DNA of 14,497 nucleotides from CAJXVY01 sp965660355 (GTDB lineage Bacteria > Actinomycetota > Actinomycetes > Actinomycetales > Microbacteriaceae): contig CBFHZN010000025.1 of NCBI GenBank assembly GCA_965660355.1, positions 1-14,497 on the forward strand, in the 5' to 3' direction. The notes below the pieces were generated by a model. The model was given only the letters and a program-made list of their open reading frames with translations, did not search any database and had not been told where the DNA came from. Positions 7,152 to 13,925 of the stretch are shown in pieces. The first letter of the stretch is position 1, and each line of letters starts with the position of its first letter. A program made the position numbers and the translations under genes.

Positions 7152-8168
7152 ATGACAAACAAAGAACCAATAACCCAGATCAATGCAATGGCTCAGGCAA
7201 CCGATGAGCCACCGAAAAAGAAAAAGGGATTAAGCATTGAGTGGTTTGCTGAAAACGGAATCTTCGTTTTCACAGCTCTTCTGATTGTGTTTGCAGCGGT
7301 TTTTGTGAACGGGTTCGCATCACTTCAAAACATCACAGATGTTTTCCACCGTGCAGCTCCAATCGGAATCGTTGCCGTTGGCATGACCTTCGTGGTTATC
7401 AGCGGTAACTATCTTGATTTGTCAGTTGTTGCGCAGGTGGCAACGGCGGCTGTGATCATGATTGCTGTTAGTAACGAATACGGCTACATCCCAGCAATTT
7501 TGGCAGCCATGGTTGCAGCCATTGTTTATGGTGTTGTAAACGGTGTTGCCGTTGGTTATTTCAAAGCTAACGCTGTTATCGTCACGCTCTCAACGACTTA
7601 TATAGGTCTAGGCCTGCTGAGATTTTTCTCGGGTGGAAGCATTTTCTTTGGACCACCAGATGGAGCGCTTGCCCAGTTTGGTGCTGGAAAGCTAGGCCCA
7701 GTCCCTTATTCGGCAATTGTTTTGGTGATTATGACAATCATCCTGGCTTTTGTTCTGAATAGAACAAACTTCGGTTTCACGGTCAGAAGCTTTGGTGTGA
7801 ATGAAAAGGCAACCAGGCTTGGTGGAACCAACACCGGAATGGTCATCATTGGCGCATTTTTGGTGACCGCATTTAGTGCCATGATCGCAGGGTTTGTTTT
7901 GGCTGCGTTTTCAAACACCGCAGTGAGTGCTATGAGCACCGGCTATGACTTCGAAGCTCTGGCAGCAATCATCGTCGGTGGAACCAGCGTGTTTGGTGGT
8001 AAAGGCTCTGTTGCCAGAACGCTTCTGGGAGTTGTTTTTGTGAGTGTGCTGGCGAATGTGCTGGTGCTACTGAACATCGGTTTCGGCTTCCAACAAATGG
8101 CACTCGGATTGCTCATCGCCCTAGCGGTGACAGTTGACGCTTTGGCAAGAAGGGCAGGTAAGAAATAA
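7152..8168 (+). CDS. Ribose-type ABC importer permease 1
   Basis: Polytopic inner-membrane permease of 338 aa in the RbsC/BPD_transp_2 family. A hydrophilic cytoplasmic N-terminus with a lysine cluster (KKKKG, about 22-27) precedes the first membrane segment (about 36-54). The family core GMTFVVISGNYLDLSVV and the downstream block FGVNEKATRLGGTN (coupling-loop region) are present, as is the C-terminal GGTSVFGGKGSVARTLLG motif. GGAGG stands 5 nt before the ATG. Its TAA overlaps the ATG of the second permease by one base, implying coupled translation and a heteromeric pore. Confidence 0.92.
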   Translation: MTNKEPITQINAMAQATDEPPKKKKGLSIEWFAENGIFVFTALLIVFAAVFVNGFASLQNITDVFHRAAPIGIVAVGMTFVVISGNYLDLSVVAQVATAAVIMIAVSNEYGYIPAILAAMVAAIVYGVVNGVAVGYFKANAVIVTLSTTYIGLGLLRFFSGGSIFFGPPDGALAQFGAGKLGPVPYSAIVLVIMTIILAFVLNRTNFGFTVRSFGVNEKATRLGGTNTGMVIIGAFLVTAFSAMIAGFVLAAFSNTAVSAMSTGYDFEALAAIIVGGTSVFGGKGSVARTLLGVVFVSVLANVLVLLNIGFGFQQMALGLLIALAVTVDALARRAGKK

Positions 8169-9226
8169 TGACCCAGCAAGAATCAATCAAGCTTGGAGCT
8201 CAGGACCTGACCCTTTGGGGCAAGGTTAAATTAGCAATCGCTCGCAGGACCGAAGGTCGCGGCGTTGCCCTATTAGCAATCATTTTGGTTGTGGCGGCAC
8301 TAACTGAGCCTTTGGTGTTCAGTGCCTATCAGGTAACACTTGGTCGTGTTGCCCTGGTTGGTTTGGTGGCCCTGGGTCTAACAGTTGTTATCTTGATGGG
8401 GCAATTGGACCTCAGCGTAGCCTCCACATTGGCTGCGTCTGGTGTGATTTTGGCACTGATTCCTGATCTCACGCTTGGCATCATTGCTGCCCTCAGCTTT
8501 GGATTGCTAGTCGGTGTTGTGAACGCCTTCGGGGTTGCCATCATTGGTATCAACAGTTTTATTTGGACACTCGGAATGCTGTTTTTCCTCAGGGGAATGG
8601 CACTGGTTTTAAGTGATGAAGCTCCTGTGAAGCTAACAAACGCCGATGCTGGTATCGCATTCGGGCAGCCGCTAATTGGCCCACTGACTCCTAGGGTGTT
8701 GTTGTTCATTCTGGTATTTATCCTGATTCAGCTTTTTGTATCCCGCGTGAAAGCGGGACGTGAGTTCTACGCAGTCGGTGGAAACCCGCAGGCTGCCAAG
8801 GACGCCGGAATCCCTGTGAAGCTACGCATCTTCACAGGCTTCATGATCAGTGGTTTTGTGTCAGCCCTGGCTGGTGTTGTGAACACTTTGGAGCGAACAG
8901 CGGCGGACCCGGTTGCAGGTTCAACCGTTTTGCTAGCTAGCTTCGCTGCAGCGATTATCGGTGGTAACTACCTCAAGGGTGGTCGCGGATCAATCGTGGG
9001 AACCCTAATCGGTGCAGCAGCCCTCGGTGTCATGCAGGTGGGGCTAACAATTTCTGGTGTGCAGGTTCCTGTGCAACAGATCTTTATTGGATTGGTTCTG
9101 CTTTTGGCAGTGACAACCGATCCAAATAATCTTCGCGCGGTGATTTCTAGCATTAGATCTGCTAGATCCTCTCGCGTGAAAGTTCAGGAGCCAGCTCCTG
9201 AATCCAATAAATCAACCGCAAGTTGA
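8168..9226 (+). CDS. Ribose-type ABC importer permease 2
   Basis: Second RbsC-family permease, 352 aa, about as large as its partner but clearly diverged in sequence. Family landmarks are GLTVVILMGQLDLSVAS near residue 75, the GREFYAVGGNPQAAKDAGI coupling-loop block, and GGNYLKGGRGSIVGTLIG near the C-terminus. The C-terminal tail is hydrophilic (EPAPESNKSTAS). The stop codon overlaps an in-frame ATG of the binding-protein frame, but the real signal-peptide start of that gene is 33 nt further on. Two different permease genes per ATPase is common in this family. Confidence 0.92.
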   Translation: MTQQESIKLGAQDLTLWGKVKLAIARRTEGRGVALLAIILVVAALTEPLVFSAYQVTLGRVALVGLVALGLTVVILMGQLDLSVASTLAASGVILALIPDLTLGIIAALSFGLLVGVVNAFGVAIIGINSFIWTLGMLFFLRGMALVLSDEAPVKLTNADAGIAFGQPLIGPLTPRVLLFILVFILIQLFVSRVKAGREFYAVGGNPQAAKDAGIPVKLRIFTGFMISGFVSALAGVVNTLERTAADPVAGSTVLLASFAAAIIGGNYLKGGRGSIVGTLIGAAALGVMQVGLTISGVQVPVQQIFIGLVLLLAVTTDPNNLRAVISSIRSARSSRVKVQEPAPESNKSTAS

Positions 9227-9258
9227 TGGCTAACGAAACAAAAAAGAAAGAGGCAAAA

Positions 9259-10311
9259 ATGAGAAAGTCTCGTTTGGTACTGGCTCCAGCAGCAATGTTG
9301 GCAGCTTCAGCACTTGTGCTAACCGGATGTGCAGCTGCAGAAGAAGATGCAGCAACAGATTCAGGTAGCAGCGACTCAAGCAGTGACTCCAGCGATGATG
9401 CTGGTAGCGATGGTTACGAAGTTTACGCACTGCTTCCACAGGGTAATGACCAGCCTTATGGAACCACCTACCTACCTCCAATGCAGGCAAAGGCAGATGA
9501 GCTAGGCATCAACCTGACAATCACCAACTCAGAGTATGACGGTGACAAGCAGGCCAGTGAGTGTGAGGTTGCAGTTGCAGCCCAGCCAGATGGAATCATC
9601 CTATGGCCAGCACTTGCCGACACCATTCGCCCATGTCTAGAGGCAGCTAACAATGCAGGTATCCCAGTTTGGATCACCAACGCAGATGTTAACCCCGAGG
9701 ACACCGAGCTAACCTATGGTTACTCAGGAACTGACTCATATGGTCAGGGTGCAGCATCAGCTGAAATGATGTGTGAACTAGCCGATGGCGCCGAGATTGG
9801 TATTATCCAGATCAATGGTCTATCAGGTAACTCGGTAGCAACTCTTCGTGGAAATGGTTTCGCAGAGACCGTTGAAGCAGAGTGCCCAAACGTATCAATC
9901 TTGGCCGAGCAGCCAGGTGACTGGAACAAGGACGACAGCCAGATTGCAGCATCAGAGATGTTGACCGCAGTTGGTATCGAAAATGTTCAGGGTCTATACG
10001 CAGCTGATGACACGATGGTCGCCGGTGGTATCGCAGCCTTGGAGGCACGTGGTGAGAACGTAGAAGACTACTTCATCACCTCAATTGGTAACACCTTCCT
10101 AGGTAACCCACTGGTTATCGATGGCAAGCTAGACGGAACAGTCTTCCAGTCATCCTCATGGGATGGCGAGAACGCTGTGACAGGTATCTACCGTGCAATG
10201 ACCGGTGAGACCAGTCTCGGACGTGACGATGACGCATCTGTTCTATACATGCCTAACCCAAAGGTCACAATTGACAACGCAACCGACCCAGAGGTTGCAC
10301 CAGAGTGGTAA
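9259..10311 (+). CDS. Ribose-type ABC importer, substrate-binding lipoprotein
   Basis: Extracellular type I periplasmic-binding-fold lipoprotein of 350 aa. The signal peptide ends in lipobox LTGC with the lipidated Cys at residue 24. A low-complexity Asp/Ser/Gly/Ala linker (about 25-51) tethers the binding domain, which begins at GYEVYALLPQGNDQPYGTTY. Blocks such as AAQPDGIILWPA, GYSGTDSYGQGAASAE, and GLYAADDTMVAGGIAALEA belong to the RbsB/Peripla_BP_4 family. I prefer ATG 9259 over the TTG/ATG at 9223/9226 because it opens the signal peptide and has AAGAGG 5 nt upstream. Leu codons are CTA in 12 of 26 cases by my hand count, unlike the neighbouring permeases, which suggests adaptation to high expression. 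A strong hairpin follows. Confidence 0.92.
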   Translation: MRKSRLVLAPAAMLAASALVLTGCAAAEEDAATDSGSSDSSSDSSDDAGSDGYEVYALLPQGNDQPYGTTYLPPMQAKADELGINLTITNSEYDGDKQASECEVAVAAQPDGIILWPALADTIRPCLEAANNAGIPVWITNADVNPEDTELTYGYSGTDSYGQGAASAEMMCELADGAEIGIIQINGLSGNSVATLRGNGFAETVEAECPNVSILAEQPGDWNKDDSQIAASEMLTAVGIENVQGLYAADDTMVAGGIAALEARGENVEDYFITSIGNTFLGNPLVIDGKLDGTVFQSSSWDGENAVTGIYRAMTGETSLGRDDDASVLYMPNPKVTIDNATDPEVAPEW

Positions 10312-10325
10312 ACCACTTTTGATCC

Positions 10326-10357
10326 TCTCTGCTGGGCCCGAAAGGGCCCAGCAGAGA
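10326..10357 (+). terminator. Stable intercistronic hairpin without a U-tract
   Basis: A perfect 14-bp GC-rich stem (10326-10339 with 10344-10357) is closed by a GAAA tetraloop on a C-G pair. It is followed by ACAAAAAAC rather than a T-run, so classical intrinsic termination is doubtful. Lying between the binding-protein and M24 genes, it more likely stabilises the upstream mRNA or acts as a partial terminator or processing site. Confidence 0.6.
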
Positions 10358-10411
10358 CAAAAAACTCAATAACAAAACCACAAATTTTATTCACAGCAGG
10401 AGAGATTTAGC

Positions 10412-11716
10412 ATGACTGAATTCCAGCCCAAACCACTAATCCCAGCGCTGGATTTTGATAATCGACAGATTCCCGCCCACGGTTCAATGGGTGTTGATTT
10501 TGAAGAAAGAGTCGATTTTCACCGTCTACGCGAATACCGCCTGTCTCGAGCTAAAGCTGCTCTAGAGGCCACCGAATGCGGCGCATTCCTGCTATTTGAC
10601 TTTTATAACATCCGCTACACAACCCAAACCTGGATCGGTGGTGCATTGGGAGACAAGATGTCTCGTTACGCATTGCTAACCCGCGGAGCACAAGCTCCTC
10701 ACATCTGGGATTTTGGATCCGCTGCCAAACACCACAAACTATTTGCATCTTGGTTGGGTGAAGCTCATTCACACGCCGGCATGCTCGGTCTTCGTGGAGC
10801 GATTCACCCTGAAGTTGGCCTGATTGCAGAGGCCGTTAGCACCATCAAGGGAATGCTGAATGATGCAGGATTGGCCGGAATGCCAATCGGTGTTGATTTA
10901 GTGGAGCCAGCGTTTTTGTTTGAGATGCAACGTCAGGGCATCGAAGTAGTTGATATCCAGCAGGACATGCTGGGAGCAAGAGCTATCAAAAACGTTGATG
11001 AGATTATGTTGCTCTCCCAAGCTGCAGCAATGGTGGATGGTGTTTATCAGGACATCACTGAAGCACTCAAGCCAGGCATCCGTGAAAACGAAATTGTCGG
11101 TCTTGCAGCTCAGAAGCTTTACTCGCAGGGCTCAGACCAGGTTGAGGCCATCAATGCCGTCAGCGGTGAAAGATGCAACCCGCATCCACATAACTTCACC
11201 GACAAGCTCATCCGCCCAGGCGACCAAGCATTTTTTGACATCATTCACAGCTATAACGGCTACCGCACCTGTTACTACCGCACCTTCAGTGTTGGCTCTT
11301 CTAACCCCGCCCAGCAAGATGCTTACACGAAGGCTCGTGAATGGATGGATGCTGCAATTGAAAAAGTCCGTCCAGGTGTTGGAACAGATGAGGTTGCAGC
11401 TCTATGGCCAAAGGCTCAAGATTTCGGCTTTGCCAATGAAATGGATGCCTTCGGCCTCCAGTTCGGTCACGGACTGGGTCTTGGGCTTCACGAGAGGCCA
11501 ATTATTAGCCGTTTGAACTCAATGACCCACCCGGTTGAGATTCAAAAAGGCATGGTCTTTGCATTAGAAACCTACTACCCAGCAGATGATGGAATTAGTG
11601 CTGCAAGGATTGAAGAAGAGGTTGTGATCACCGACACCGGTGCTGAGGTATTGACCAAATTCCCAGCAGACAAGCTTTTTGTCGCCAACCCCTACACACA
11701 GAATTTCTTGGCATAG
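10412..11716 (+). CDS. M24 (pita-bread fold) hydrolase with atypical metal site
   Basis: Cytoplasmic protein of 434 aa with the two-domain creatinase/Xaa-Pro-peptidase layout: N-terminal domain about 30-185 (AFLLFDFYNIRYTT), C-terminal pita-bread domain about 195-425. Expected metal ligands are D276, H353 (GHGLGLGLHERP), E386 (MVFALET) and E401 (ARIEEEVVIT). The second Asp is replaced by C287 in GYRTCYYRTF. M24-fold proteins include aminopeptidases, metal-free creatinase, ectoine hydrolase and the DMSP lyase DddP, so a peptidase role should not be assumed. The N-terminal GAFLLFDFYNIRYTT resembles the corresponding block I recall for DddP, but the metal ligands do not fully match. AGGAGAG stands 7 nt before the ATG. 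It presumably processes the solute imported by the upstream ABC system. Confidence 0.85.
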   Translation: MTEFQPKPLIPALDFDNRQIPAHGSMGVDFEERVDFHRLREYRLSRAKAALEATECGAFLLFDFYNIRYTTQTWIGGALGDKMSRYALLTRGAQAPHIWDFGSAAKHHKLFASWLGEAHSHAGMLGLRGAIHPEVGLIAEAVSTIKGMLNDAGLAGMPIGVDLVEPAFLFEMQRQGIEVVDIQQDMLGARAIKNVDEIMLLSQAAAMVDGVYQDITEALKPGIRENEIVGLAAQKLYSQGSDQVEAINAVSGERCNPHPHNFTDKLIRPGDQAFFDIIHSYNGYRTCYYRTFSVGSSNPAQQDAYTKAREWMDAAIEKVRPGVGTDEVAALWPKAQDFGFANEMDAFGLQFGHGLGLGLHERPIISRLNSMTHPVEIQKGMVFALETYYPADDGISAARIEEEVVITDTGAEVLTKFPADKLFVANPYTQNFLA

Positions 11717-11731
11717 ACTCCTTTATAAACC

Positions 11732-11761
11732 AAAAAGACCACCCCTCGGGGTGGTCTTTTT
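11732..11761. terminator. Bidirectional intrinsic terminator
   Basis: A 14-bp stem AAAAAGACCACCCC/GGGGTGGTCTTTTT with a minimal loop gives U-runs in both directions. It closes the ABC/M24 operon 15 nt after its stop and the convergent dehydrogenase gene 12 nt after its stop. Confidence 0.92.
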
Positions 11762-11773
11762 GTTATCAGATTT

Positions 11774-12742
11774 CTAGTCTTGCGGCCTGACGTGAATTTT
11801 TATGTTTTTATCTCGCATTGCCGATGCTTCTAGAGCTTGGTTTGCCTCTGCCAAAGGAAATATCTTGCTCACAATTACCGAAAGATCAACATCTTGGCGA
11901 CCAAGAAAGGTTATCGCTGCGGGCCAAACCCCAACCGATCCAACCTGACCTCGGATAGTTAGGTTTTTCTCCACAATCAAACCGAGTAGTGCCGGGGCTG
12001 TATCGCCAACATTAATTCCTACATTGGTTATGTAGCCACCGTATTTTGCAATTTCTAAGGTTTGCGCCATCACCGCTGGTCGTCCACTGGCCTCTATGAC
12101 TCGAGAGGCGCCAACTCCCCCGGTGAGTTCCATCACCTTTTTGACTACGTCTTCATTCATGGGGTCGATAGTGTCGGCAGCACCTAGGTCTTTGGCTAAA
12201 GCTCTTCTGCTCTGATCTGGTTCAACCAGGATTACCCTGCCACCCTTGCCATTAGCTGAGACAACCGCACACAGACCGATTGGGCCTGCGCCGAAGACAA
12301 CCACGTCATCACTTGCATCAATTTTGTCAGTGGCTCCGTAGGCCACAGTAAATGGCTCAATCAAGGCAGCCTTGGTGTCATCGATTGAGTCTGGAACCTT
12401 GTGAAGCCAAGAACTCTCCACCTTCATTGAAGTGGCCATGGCACCGTTAATTGTGAAACCAAAGTGCTGATCGTCTGCAACGCTGCATTCACCCACCACT
12501 CGATCACCAACTTGGAACCCATCAACATCGGCCCCCACTTCAGTGATTTCGCCGAACCACTCGTGACCAGGAATTATCGGATAGTTCACCGGCAAGATGT
12601 AATTTCCATCCAGCAGATCAAAATCAGAGTGGCAGATTCCCACCTGAATCGGTCTCACAAGACACTCCGTGTTGCCAATGACTGGATCGGCCGTCTCGGT
12701 AACTTCTGCGTCACCGGGAGCCCCATAGACTAGCGCTTTCAT
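11774..12742 (-). CDS. Zinc-type medium-chain dehydrogenase lacking the structural-zinc loop
   Basis: NAD(P)-dependent alcohol/polyol dehydrogenase of the MDR superfamily, 322 aa against a usual 340-350. Catalytic-zinc residues are C37 (GICHSD), H60-E61 (PGHEW) and E129 (IEPFTVAYGA). The Rossmann motif GAGPIG (151-156) is followed by an acidic E174 at the end of the second strand, favouring NAD over NADP. The lobe that normally holds four structural-zinc cysteines is shortened to ECSVADDQHFGFTINGA with one Cys. GAGAGGAAC precedes the ATG at 12742 with good spacing. The gene begins 12 nt after the LacI repressor stop, so both are probably one transcript. Substrate unknown; a sugar alcohol or sugar acid is likely by context. 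Confidence 0.9.
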   Translation of the reverse strand: MKALVYGAPGDAEVTETADPVIGNTECLVRPIQVGICHSDFDLLDGNYILPVNYPIIPGHEWFGEITEVGADVDGFQVGDRVVGECSVADDQHFGFTINGAMATSMKVESSWLHKVPDSIDDTKAALIEPFTVAYGATDKIDASDDVVVFGAGPIGLCAVVSANGKGGRVILVEPDQSRRALAKDLGAADTIDPMNEDVVKKVMELTGGVGASRVIEASGRPAVMAQTLEIAKYGGYITNVGINVGDTAPALLGLIVEKNLTIRGQVGSVGVWPAAITFLGRQDVDLSVIVSKIFPLAEANQALEASAMRDKNIKIHVRPQD

Positions 12743-12754
12743 TTTTGTTCCTCT

Positions 12755-13798
12755 CTATTTAGTTGGTCTTTCGGCAAAGTTGATTTTGCGAGTGGACTCT
12801 CTGGCTACAAGTTCCGGATTCAAACGCTCAATCATTGGATTTGGGTTTGATTGATTAATCTCAGCCAGAATCAGCTGGGCCGCTTTTTGCCCCAGAATCT
12901 CGGCTGTGAGTCGAATAGTACTCAACGGAGGAGAAAGCTGAGCAGTCATTGGAGCGTCGTTATAACCAATTATTGAGTAATCTCTTGGGCAATTGATTCC
13001 CACTTTTGAGAATGCCTCTATTGCCCCAACTGCCATCGCGTCATTGTGGGCAAAAATGGCAGTTGGGAAAACTTCTTGCGACAGTAGCTGCATGGCACCC
13101 TCGAAGCCACCGTCATAGTTTGGCCTTCCTTGATACTCATCAACGGAGTAATCGACCAAGCCAGCTTCGATAAGTGCTCTTTCAAATCCAGCAGCTCTCC
13201 CACTGAAACTTGATGCATCTTGCAACCCTTTTATCTGGGCAATTTTTTTGTGACCGAGTTCAATCAAGTGATTAGCGGCAATTTTGCCGCCCAAGAAGTC
13301 ATCGTGAGTGACCGAGTTAAAATCAGGACTGCCCAAATCCCTTACCGCAAGGACCAGTGGAGTGCTTGCAGCCACTTTTCTCAGCCATTCCTCGTCGGCA
13401 AATCTGGCGGAGCTAACAACAATGCCATCCACGTTTCTAGCAATCAGGTTTTTGACGACCGTCTCCACCTTTTTTGGATCATCCCCGGTCTCTGCTATTA
13501 GTGGCCAATAACCCTGGTCACCCAGAACGCTCTCCATCCCTCTGAGAATTGGCGCCAAAAAGGGGTTTCCAAAATCGGCTACCGCCACACCGATGGTTTG
13601 ACTAACTCCTTTTCGGAGTCCTCTGGCGGCTAAATTTGCGTGATATCCAAGTTCTGCAGCAATGTCTTGGATCCTTGCAACCGTTTTTTCGCTGAGCAAA
13701 TGATTTTTTGAAGGGTCTAGAGCACGGGATGCCGTGGCGTAGTGAACGCCGGCTTTCTCGGCGACCTCCATCAATGTCGTGTCGGGCTTCTTTGCCAT
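12755..13798 (-). CDS. LacI-family transcriptional repressor
   Basis: Repressor of 347 aa. The N-terminal helix-turn-helix (about 8-28, LMEVAEKAGVHYATASRALD) and the hinge helix (about 54-64, ANLAARGLRKG) are followed by a periplasmic-binding-type effector domain with GVAVADFGNPFLAPILRGME, THDDFLGGKIAANHLIELGH and IIGYNDAPMTAQLSPPLSTI. The family responds to sugars or their metabolites. It is transcribed with the downstream dehydrogenase and divergently from a second dehydrogenase. Two LacI-type operators lie in the shared intergenic region, so control of the divergent gene and autoregulation are both likely. The ATG at 13796-13798 has only a weak Shine-Dalgarno (GGAT). Confidence 0.93.
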   Translation of the reverse strand: MAKKPDTTLMEVAEKAGVHYATASRALDPSKNHLLSEKTVARIQDIAAELGYHANLAARGLRKGVSQTIGVAVADFGNPFLAPILRGMESVLGDQGYWPLIAETGDDPKKVETVVKNLIARNVDGIVVSSARFADEEWLRKVAASTPLVLAVRDLGSPDFNSVTHDDFLGGKIAANHLIELGHKKIAQIKGLQDASSFSGRAAGFERALIEAGLVDYSVDEYQGRPNYDGGFEGAMQLLSQEVFPTAIFAHNDAMAVGAIEAFSKVGINCPRDYSIIGYNDAPMTAQLSPPLSTIRLTAEILGQKAAQLILAEINQSNPNPMIERLNPELVARESTRKINFAERPTK

Positions 13799-13846
13799 TT
13801 TCTATCCGTTCGTAACTGTTTTGTTATCGAATCTCAGCTTATCAAC

Positions 13847-13876
13847 TTGACAAACGTTTGCACATAACAGAAGAAT
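13847..13876 (+). promoter_or_regulatory. Promoter of the divergent dehydrogenase gene
   Basis: A consensus -35 TTGACA (13847-13852) is followed after 18 bp by AAGAAT (13871-13876), a 4-of-6 match to the -10. The -10 assignment is uncertain; TAAAAT at 13893-13898 is a better hexamer but has no -35 at the right distance. Candidate LacI operators overlap the -35 and follow the -10. Confidence 0.5.
13850..13861. promoter_or_regulatory. LacI-type operator 1
   Basis: ACAAACGTTTGC contains the perfect 10-bp palindrome CAAACGTTTG with the central CG step typical of LacI/PurR-family operators. It overlaps the TTGACA -35 of the plus-strand dehydrogenase gene, a position that would block RNA polymerase. 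Confidence 0.7.
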
Positions 13877-13879
13877 ATA

Positions 13880-13891
13880 GCAAACCTTTGC
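13880..13891. promoter_or_regulatory. LacI-type operator 2
   Basis: GCAAACCTTTGC has perfect GCAAA/TTTGC arms around a CC centre and matches operator 1 at 10 of 12 positions. It begins exactly 30 bp after operator 1, nearly three helical turns, over the expected transcription start. Confidence 0.65.
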
Positions 13892-13925
13892 ATAAAATGC
13901 ATAGAAAAGCTGGAGGAAGACAAAG

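Noticed and set aside
5649..10311. Calling the importer a ribose or xylose transporter by gene name
   Set aside because: The family is clear but the substrate is not, and no matching catabolic gene is in the operon.
10950..11516. 188-aa plus-strand open frame inside the M24 gene
   Set aside because: It is an off-frame shadow of the M24 coding sequence with Ser/Thr/Gln-rich, motif-free translation and no ribosome binding site.
10412..11716. Calling the M24 protein a DMSP lyase (DddP)
   Set aside because: Some N-terminal similarity is apparent, but metal-ligand positions that DddP is reported to use are not all conserved, and no other DMSP gene is visible.
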